Source: Actinernus sp. WN-2022 (lineage: Eukaryota; Cnidaria; Anthozoa; Actiniaria; Actinernidae). Taken from it: 64,000 nucleotides of DNA. Location of the stretch: the NCBI GenBank assembly GCA_030867875.1, contig JAOWCC010001501.1, positions 32,012,792 through 32,076,791 on the forward strand, given 5' to 3'. The position numbers and the translations under genes are program-made. Positions 56,252-64,000 of this stretch are shown in pieces. Position 1 is the first letter of the stretch; each line of letters opens with the position of its first letter. The notes under the pieces are model-generated. The model saw only the letters and a list, made by a program, of their open reading frames with translations. It did no database searches and had not been told where the DNA came from.

Positions 56252-57494
56252 CGGCAGGTACAAAATGCAGACTGGAAAATGCAGACTGCAGACTGGAAAA
56301 TGCAGACTGCAGACTGGAAAATGCAGACTGCAGACTGGAATATGCAGACTGCAGACTGGAAAATGCAGACTGCAGACTGGAAAATGCAGACTGCAGACTG
56401 GAAAATGCAGACTGCAGACTGGAAAATGCAGACTGCAGACTGGAAAATGCAGACTGCAGACTGGAATATGCAGACTGCAGACTGGAAAATGCAGACTGCA
56501 GACTGGAAAATGCAGACTGCAGACTGGAAAATGCAGACTGCAGACTGGAAAATGCAGACTGCAGACTGGAAAATGCAGACTCAAAAATGCAGACCAGACA
56601 AAATCAATAAGAAACATCTATCGGACTGTAACAGGGCGACTCTGCAAGGCTTTAGATGACTTAGATCCTTATTTTTTTTGGGGTTATACACGTCTTATGC
56701 GGGGTCTTGCTTTTTTCTTGACTGCATGCCAGCGCCAGCCACGCCGTGTATGCGAGCTTTTCATGACAATATTTCCTTAACAAACAGAAAGAAAAAGCTA
56801 TATATTCCGAGGTATTTCGAATTATTTACTTACTTTTTAATTACATTCGTATTTAGCCGGGTCCTTTCTTCGTTAAATTGATTCAGTCCCATCTTCTTCT
56901 GTCCACCATTTTTAAATTATTGCTATGCACAGGAAGCCCAAATCAGCCTCTCCAATTACATATAAATTGTTCTTGGAGGGGCTATTAAATTAAGTCAATT
57001 AAGGACTTTCTTGAACTTTCTTGTCTATTATAAAACGATCGTCCTTTACCTGTGAACTTAAGCCACAAACTAGTCCTCAACACTAAACGTCGTTTTCCTG
57101 TGCGCTCAAGCTTGAAACGTTTTTCAGTTAACGGCCTAGGGTTAGTTCATGTGACGTTTTAATAAACCTCCTTTTGAGAACGAGTGCTAACTCTCTTATC
57201 CACGTTTCAAAGACGGATCTAAGACCTAAAAAAAAATCGGCCATAGGTATTGCTCCGTGAGATCTGTTGCCGCGCGGCCAGTCACCCATGATCCAACAAC
57301 AAACCTCGCCCAATCCGTATAAAGTGGACTAGAACGATTATGAGTATTATGTTGCAATCAATCAACTTCACACCGGTGTTAGCTTAGAACGTTTCCGCAA
57401 TTCGCTTTATCGGTTTATTTGATAGAGTTCTAGAGCAATTACAGTATTGTAAACAGCGCTGTAAAGTAAACTGTCATCCAAATAATCTTGTGTA

Positions 57495-57712
57495 TTGTAT
57501 AAAGATACGATCAAGGACTTTGACCAGCCGCTGAGAGTTCCAGAAGTTAATTCTGTACAAGGTGCGATGGAACTTGCTAAGAAGTTGCAGACTTCTCTGA
57601 CTGGCAAGGAAAAGAGCGACTGTCTCAAGCCGTTGCACGCGTCAATGATATATTGGTGGACATGCAACTCAAGTCTTTAAGCGCAATGTTCAAAGCAGTC
57701 TTCCATTTGCAA
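57495..57712 (+). pseudogene. Pogo-like C-terminal fragment, frameshifted copy
   Basis: Same fragment as 54709-54939: KDFDQPLRVPEVNSVQGAME then KKLQTSLTGKEK, after which a deletion shifts the frame so the conserved tail is read out of frame. Shows no selection to keep this frame in element 2. Confidence 0.55.
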
Positions 57713-57824
57713 ATATATCTTCTAATTCTTGTGTGTACAGATTTATGTACCGACATGAGCTCACAATGATGACGACATCATATCCCTGCAGCTGTATTCC
57801 GGGGGGGAAGGTACTCCCTTATAG

Positions 57825-60800
57825 ATACAGATACAGATATTTTTATTAGCTCCTTGCACAACAAATGGTACATTGGAATATAGCGCTAATAAAATATAAT
57901 TTAGTGTAAACATTAACATTTAGCATGCTCTCATAGACATACTTTGCTGCAAAACGAGCTACTTCCATGGGTGGATTTATGACCAAATTAAATAACTGGT
58001 CATCAGACATATAACTTGTATTGTATTTTGTATTAATTTTAATGGTGCAATAAAAATCGTTTCTTATCGTATCGTACGTTTCACATTTAACAATGAAGTG
58101 AAACTCGTCTTCTAAGTTTTTATTACAGGTGGGGCATATTCTATCTTCCAGTTTCGTGTAGGGCCTAGTGTACCTCCCTCTTTCGATTTGTAGGCAGTGA
58201 TTACTTATTCTGAGTTTTGTTAGAGCAACTCTATGATTTATATTAGGGACAGCCTTGAGATATTTTTCTGGTTTGTAATCCGTTTTAAACAATCTATATG
58301 TTCTAAGTTTGTTGCGGTGGTGCATGGGGATTTTTTCTTTGGTCGTTAAATACGTCACTTAGCCAATGTTGGTATTCCATGTCTTGTAATCTCAATTTAA
58401 TTTGAATTAAGAATCCCTCGTAATCAGATATGTCTTGTTGCGATAGCCAGATATGACCAAAGCCAAGTTTATAGATTTTATGTCTTATTTTTTTCTCCCC
58501 AGAATACAGGTTTTGGGGACTGGAGACATTCTATATAGGCAATTTTTGAAAGCTCAAAATTTTCCTTTGTTATTAACTTTGACCAATATTGAATGCTTCT
58601 AAAAGTAGATTCTAATTTAATTGGATATCTACCCAGTTCCGCTCTGCATCCATTGTTGGCAGATGTTTTACTGGTACCAAGCAACATTTTACAGAATTTT
58701 ACGTGTACGTTCTCGAGTGGGTCATTTTGAATCAGGCGGTCTTTATCATCCGCTCCCCATATTTCACTCCCGTAGAGTAAGATTGGTTTAACTAGCGTGT
58801 CAAATAGTTTTATAGATAGACTTATGTTCGATCTGAAGTGGACACCGGTTTCCTTCCTTATTAGTTCTTGTTTGGCTAAACTAAAATTACCGAATGTACT
58901 TAGGGTGAGACCAAGGTATTTATACATTTGGGTATTTATTAATTGATTGTTTTTAAAGTAAAATTTGTAGTTATTCATTCTTTTGCCATTATTGTTGAAG
59001 ATCGTTACTTTAGTTTTTGTAATATTAACCTCCAGACGGTTACTGTTACAGTAATCCTCAAGTGTCTTTAAGTGATCTTGAAGGCCTTTAGAGGTTGTTG
59101 ATAGCAGGACTAAGTCATCTGCGTAAAGGAGGTAATTCATATTGTTATTTCCTAGTGTGACTCTCTCTTCAATGCCCGATTGTTCGAATTTGTCGGGTAG
59201 GTCACTAATGAATAAGTTAAACAGCGTAGGGCTAAGCATGCAGCCTTGTTTAACGCCAATATGGCATCTAAATTTCTCTGTTTTTACATTACCTATCTTA
59301 ACTGCTGAAAAATCATTTGAGTACATAGTTCGTAGAACGTTATAAAAATTACCTTCGATTCCCGCTTTTTGTATTTTGTTAAATAGTTTTTCCCTATATA
59401 GGTATGCTATCAAATGCCTTTTTGAAATCAACAAAACAGGAAAACAGAACATTGTTTTTCTTTTTAGGCTTACTCTTAACGTATTTGTCGATGAGAGTTT
59501 TTAGTATAAAAATACTATCCACTGTGGAGTGGTGTTTTCTAAAACCACCCTGTTCTTTTTTTTAAATGCCATTACTCTCTAAATATTCGGTTAATCTATG
59601 GTTGAGGACTGAAGTGAATACTTTACTTAGCGCGGAAAGTAAAGTAATGCCTCTGTAGTTATTTACATCCGAACGATCTCCCTTTTTATGAATGGGGATT
59701 ATGAATCCATATTCCATTCTTGAGGGTACTCGCCTGAGGCTAGAATTATATTGAAGAGTGATCTTAATGGTAGTATTAGACTATCTTTGCCATATTTTAA
59801 AATTTCATTTAAAATGTTGTCGTGCCCAGGTGCTTTGTTGTTCTTTAGTTTATTTATGGCATCTCTGATCTCCTTATTTGTTATTTCGTAGTCTAATGGA
59901 CCTTGCTCTGTGGGACTGCTAGGTATAGGGTTTATTTCAGAAGTATTTTGTACTTTAAAATGTTTGTGAAATTCTTCTAATTCCACTGGGTAGCACTGTT
60001 TGTCCCGATTTTTGCCTATTTGGAAAATGTTTTTTAATTTCCTCCATAGTTTCTTTGGATTTTTGAAATCTAGCTCTTTCAGGCGAGCATTGATTGCATG
60101 GACTTTCTTATTTTTACACAACTTTTTAAAACGCTTCTTTTTTATGAATAGGTTCGTCCTTAGCTCATCATCGTCAGGACTGCTGCAGACTTTATGCCCT
60201 AGTGATTTCAGATTCTCCTTCTCTGTACTGCATTCTTCGTCAAACCAATCTGGCTTCGAGTTTCTTGATTTACTTAGATTGGTTACTTAGTTGGTATTTC
60301 ATTCCCGCTTTTTCACTAATTTCAATGAGGACCTTTGTGATTTTTTTGTAACTGCACATACTGAGTTCGGTTCGTTAGCATTAAATTCATTGATGATACT
60401 CTCGAATTTGCATTTGTATTCTTCCGATTCGAGAATTGTTGGAATTTTGTCTTTTGTATTCTCATTAAATATTAAGCGAGGATGCAGTTCACTAGTGCAT
60501 TGTGTTTGTTTTGAATACTTAAGTTTGTTTATCTTAAGGCCGTACGATATTTGACAATGGTCAGAGATATCTGGTTGAAGCGGGTTAACTTTAAATAACT
60601 GGATATAAGGGAGGATGCCGGCATTGCTAATGACGTAATCAACTAAACTGCTGTCGTTATATTGGAAGCAGGTTTTCTTGCCAGTATAATCACCTTTATT
60701 CTGCCGTTAAGTATTCTTAAATTATTTTCAGTACACGCTTCAATTAGTAATTTGCCCGGCCCTCCTATCAATGCTGTTTTTGTCTTGTGAGTACCTTTTG

Positions 60801-60890
60801 AATGGGACATCGAGTTCGTAATCATCTGGCAGGTCAAAATGTTTATCATCATCTAATAAAATATATTCCTTTATCTCATCTGTTCGCGCA
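57825..60890 (-). pseudogene. APE-type LINE (EN-RT), 5'-truncated, frameshifted
   Basis: Read leftward: endonuclease C-terminus with NDSSLVDYVISNAG and PDISDHCQ (about 60650-60530; the SDH motif holds a catalytic His), RT start INKLKNNKAPGHDNILNEIL (about 59840), NNYRGITLLSALSK (about 59660), motif A FVDFKKAFDS (about 59425, out of frame), GVKQGCMLSPTLFN, MNYLLYADDLVLLS (catalytic YADD, about 59120), a thumb/C-terminal region (58478-58900) and a Cys/His block ICPTCNKNLEDEFHFIVKC (about 58140). At least four frame breaks. The 3' end is a GATACA repeat tail (57825-57840). Intact YADD but no continuous ORF. Clade uncertain. Confidence 0.85.
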
Positions 60891-61322
60891 TATATGGGCT
60901 ATATACGGGTACATGTGCCGCGGGATAGGGTATGGTCAGTTGAGCTGCCGAGGTCTGTGATAGGGTATCCTTTTTACGGTTTTGGTCTGGAAAGGGTATG
61001 GATTTTGATATACTTGTCGTTGATGCCATGCTAAGCGCTCTATCGACTACACTACAGCTTAAAATACCATATTAATACAAAACAACGGCTTTCGTAGTGT
61101 AATTGTAATTAAAAACTGTTCGGTATTTGGACTCATTGATACATGTATCTAATGTCATGCTGTGTAAACATCACAAGATCACGTCTGGGATAGGGTATTG
61201 ATTTTTTGCTTCAAGTCTGGGATAGGGTATGGTAAACGATATTTTTAGGTCTGGGATAGGGTCAGGGTTTTGAGGTCTCGCGGCACACCCCTACCCAAAA
61301 CTCTTCTGAGTACCCCCCAGGG
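60891..61322. repeat. Right part of the 8-bp-type element split by the LINE
   Basis: TATATGGGCTATATACGGGT ... CTGGGATAGGGT. With 57799-57824 it rebuilds the counterpart of 55013-55421. The LINE entered at TATA within it. Confidence 0.75.
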
Positions 61323-61739
61323 TCTTTATTGTAGCTCCCGTAAGCGGACACATCCCATATTCCACAAGTGTCCGCTTAGGGACGGACCATTTGAAAATTG
61401 ATGGGGGGGGGGGGTACCGCAAATCCCCCAAAAAAAATCGAGCAGGCCGAATTTGCACAGAAAAAAGAGCGAACGAGCCAAAATCACCCCGAAAAAAAAT
61501 CGAGAAAGGGTGAAACTTTGTTCATTAGCTGAAACAGGTTCAGCCAATGTTTAGTCTCCAGAACACAGGAAACCAGTGTTTTAGAGAGCAGTAAAATCTC
61601 AAAAAAATGAATATTTAAAGACATTCTGCTTTTTTCTTCCATACGCAGGACGGTACATTATCTAAGCTCATAATCAAAGGCACATTCCCATAGAACAAAT
61701 AATGCATTCGTGTACAAGAGATTAGTTATATATGCCAAT

Positions 61740-61950
61740 TCACTTTTCTTAATATTTATGCGCATATTTAATTCACCGACTCGAAAACGAGGCTATCCCC
61801 GCATCGAGGATGCAACGTGCATTCTAGTTCGAAAAGACAAGCATACTGAGAGGAATGACGCCATTTTGCTTTTCAGCGAAGCAACGATGCGGGGATAGCC
61901 TCGTTTTCGAGTAGCTAATTATATGAGCATAAATATTAAGAAGAGTCAAT
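61740..61950. repeat. Hairpin within the TTA element
   Basis: CTTAATATTTATG...ACTCGAAAACGAGGCTATCC pairs with GGATAGCCTCGTTTTCGAGT...CATAAATATTAAG. Confidence 0.75.
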
Positions 61951-62056
61951 GTTGAGCACTTTTTCACAATGCAATATGATGCACTGCAATACAATATGAT
62001 GCACGAATTAACAGTATAATTTTAAGTATCCATCTGGGAAGGAGTGAGGTAGATAT

Positions 62057-62907
62057 TTCAAGAAGAATACATGTATATCAGGCATGTTTTCACAAAAGGA
62101 GCCTTAGAACCTTTGTGAAAACATGCCTGATATTGTGTGCCTTTAACTTTAAAAGCCAGTAACTCGTGTTTTTGCCGTTTTCTTGAAAGGGCAAATAACA
62201 GTTTAAGACTTTTCTGGCATTTCTATCCCATAATTGATCTCAAGGTATTTTATGTGGGGGTGAGGGGTGGGGAGGACTAGTTAACTGATGAAAACGTTGA
62301 AAAGTGAGTTACCGGCTTTTAAAGCCAACAGGTACACATTAATTTACTTGTGTAACTTAAATTTAAAGTAGCGCCATTTCACGAGTTTTTAATGGATTTC
62401 GATGCACTACACGGCAGTACAACATTCTCTTCCTGTAGATTAAGTTTAATCGATGGAATTTTGCCGTATTTTGAGTAGAAATTATACCAGAAAATGTGTT
62501 TTTCTATCTCTCAAAGTTACTTGTGTAACCTAAATTTCAAAGTGGCGCCATTTCTCAAGCTTTTAATGGATTTCAATGCACTACACGGCAATACAACGTT
62601 CTTTTCCTGTAGATCAAGTTTAGTGGATGCAATTTCGCCGTATTTTGAGTAGAAATACCAGAAAATGGCGTTTTTTTTAACCTAATCCTCAAATAAAGAA
62701 ATTATGGGATAATCTCACACAAGTAAATTATGGGATAGAAAGGCCAGAAAATTAAACTGTCATTTGACCTTTCAAGAAAAAGACAAAAAACGAGTTTAAT
62801 ACTGGCTTTTAAAGCTAAAGGCACACAAGATCAGATATGTTTTCACAAAAGGGGGTCTTAGGTTCTAAGGCTCCTTTTGTGAAAACATGCCTGATATATA
62901 TGTTTTC
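62057..62907. repeat. Inverted and direct repeats within the TTA element
   Basis: ATCAGGCATGTTTTCACAAA hairpins at both sides (62071-62135 and 62838-62897), flanked inside by inverted TTTAAAAGCCAGTAA.. segments. Between them a direct repeat of about 165 bp (from ACTTGTGTAAC at about 62348 and 62518) occurs twice. Confidence 0.75.
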
Positions 62908-63767
62908 TACTAAACAAAGGTAATTAATGTACATGGAAAATACCATAAATCTAGAAACATTAAAATTGTGTAAAATGTTCTTGATGTAAAACCACTGAAA
63001 TACTGAATGCCTTAAAAAAATATCGTGCAAGGTCCGACGCCATAAAACAAAATTTCTTGCAGCAGTAGGAGTCCTAAAAAAAATTTCGAGCAAAAAAAAA
63101 TCCGGGTACCCCCCCCCCCCCCCCCCCATCAATTTTCAAATGGTCCGTCCCTTACGAGAACTATTCCCGTAAGCGGACAGTTCCAGTTACGGACCCAAGG
63201 GTGTCCGCTTTACCAAACAGGAAACCCAAATTTATATGTAATCGGAGAGGCTGCTTTGGGCTTCCTGTGCATAACAATAAATTTAAAATGCTGGACAGAA
63301 GAAGATGGGACTGAATCAATTTAACAAAGACAGGACCCGGCTAAATACGAACGTAATTAAAAAGTAGGTAAATAATTCAAAATACCTCGGAATATATAGC
63401 TTTTTCTTTCTGTTTGTTAAGGAAATATTGTCATGAAAAGCTCGTATTCGGCGTGGCAGTCGCATACACGGCGTGGCTGGCGCAGTGGCGCTGGCATGCA
63501 GTCAAGAAAAAAGCAAGACCCCGCATGTCTTGGTGTATAACCCAAAAAAATAAGGATCTAAGTCATCTAAAGCCTTGCAGAGTCGCCCTGTTACAGACCG
63601 ATAGATGTTTCTTATTGATTTTGTCTGGTCTGCATTTTCCGGTCTGAATTTTCCAGTCTGAATTTTCCAGTCTTCATTTTCCAGTCTGCATTTTCCAGTC
63701 TGCATTTTCCAGTCTGTATTTTCCAGTCTGCAGTCTGCATTTTTCAGTCTGCATTTTGTACCTGCCG

Positions 63768-64000
63768 ACTGGAAAACTGTAATAATGCATTAGTACCTTA
63801 TTAAAATCGTATGTTCATTTCAACTTTTGAATAACATCTTATTTTGCTAAATAAATGGCCCTATTTCATTATGATGTTAACAACGAAAACAAGCCGCTAT
63901 TTGAGGAGGATAAAACACAGATTTGGATTAAAACACAAATGTTGAAATGGGCCTCATTGCCATTTCCAGCTGTTCTAGCTCTCTCAGTACACGAGGCCGT
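63768..64000. repeat. Module M, copy 2, right part
   Basis: Continues module M to the window edge, matching 1710-1945. Differs by a 3-bp deletion and isolated substitutions. Confidence 0.9.

Larger units (their letters stand above)
61379..63151. mobile_element. 1.77-kb Harbinger-like non-autonomous element, TTA TSD
   Basis: Ends GGGACGGACCATTTGAAAAT and its exact complement, then a G-run and GGTACC. TTA is duplicated (61376-61378 and 63152-63154). Element 1 keeps the uninterrupted target (GTCCGCTTACGAG, about 55469). TTA/TAA duplications and GGG-starting TIRs fit PIF/Harbinger. No transposase inside. Confidence 0.8.
56252..63767. mobile_element. Satellite-TIR element 2 with nested insertions, 10-bp TSD
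   Basis: Sister of element 1: CGGCAGGTACAAAATG and CATTTTGTACCTGCCG ends with the same 21-bp array (left array longer, about 16 units). ACTGGAAAAC is duplicated exactly (56242-56251 and 63768-63777). Removing the nested LINE (57825-60890) and the TTA-flanked element (61379-63151) leaves about 2.7 kb, close to element 1's 2.5 kb. Confidence 0.9.

Noticed and set aside
16335..56600. CRISPR arrays suggested by regular direct repeats
   Set aside because: Repeats are contiguous satellites without unique spacers, and the sequence is a eukaryotic genome with introns and LINEs.
55912..56659. Long open frames (126-232 codons) of MQTADWK-type heptad repeats on both strands
   Set aside because: They are translations of a 21-bp tandem array in transposon TIRs; 21 is a multiple of 3, so every frame without a stop stays open.

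Overview
This window looks like nuclear DNA of an invertebrate animal, most likely a cnidarian such as a stony coral or sea anemone. The evidence is an AT-rich background, split genes with GT-AG introns, a very high density of nested DNA-transposon remnants, hairpin MITEs and satellites, two APE-type LINEs, a tRNA-derived SINE, and a Roc-COR-death-domain gene. There are no operons or prokaryotic signals. The taxonomic call is inference from general character.

The one substantial host gene lies on the minus strand, 42545 down to 14463. I could follow 11 exons with GT-AG borders whose phases agree at all ten junctions. They give a 3546-nt CDS (1181 residues plus stop). The order is: a basic N-terminal leader, a Roc-type GTPase (P-loop in exon 3; DxxG and THSD motifs in exon 4), a COR region (exons 5-7) with a Cys/His cluster, an all-helical segment (exon 9), and a C-terminal death domain split over exons 10 and 11. 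No LRR or kinase domain is visible. Its introns hold most of the mobile DNA between 14 and 42 kb.

Layout: 0-0.7 kb, a PIF/Harbinger transposase exon. 1.4-2.0 kb, a module repeated near 53-64 kb. 2.5-5.7 kb, a foldback element. 6.2-8.6 kb, a dead L2/CR1-like LINE. 8.8-14.4 kb, a run of MITEs and hairpins. 14.5-42.5 kb, the Roc-COR-death gene with satellites and transposons in its introns (12 x 94-bp palindromic array, 19-bp minisatellite, foldback elements, a 4.6-kb satellite-ended element). 43.0-49.7 kb, a nested stack of Helentron-like elements and a satellite-TIR element. 50.4-51.9 kb, a LINE ORF1 broken by a 1-kb foldback. 51.9-53.4 kb, a satellite-TIR element with no target duplication. 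53.6-63.8 kb, two related elements inserted about 50 bp apart into a second copy of the 1.4-kb module; the second carries a LINE inside an 8-bp-TSD element and a TTA-flanked Harbinger-like element.

The main pattern is a set of elements of unrelated sequence that share a structure: inverted ends (often built from short tandem repeats, or forming one long hairpin) flanked by 9- or 10-bp target duplications. I can delimit about ten. Mutator-like elements and foldback elements are known to make 9-bp duplications, so this looks like a local accumulation of non-autonomous elements mobilised by such a transposase. No transposase of that kind is visible here.
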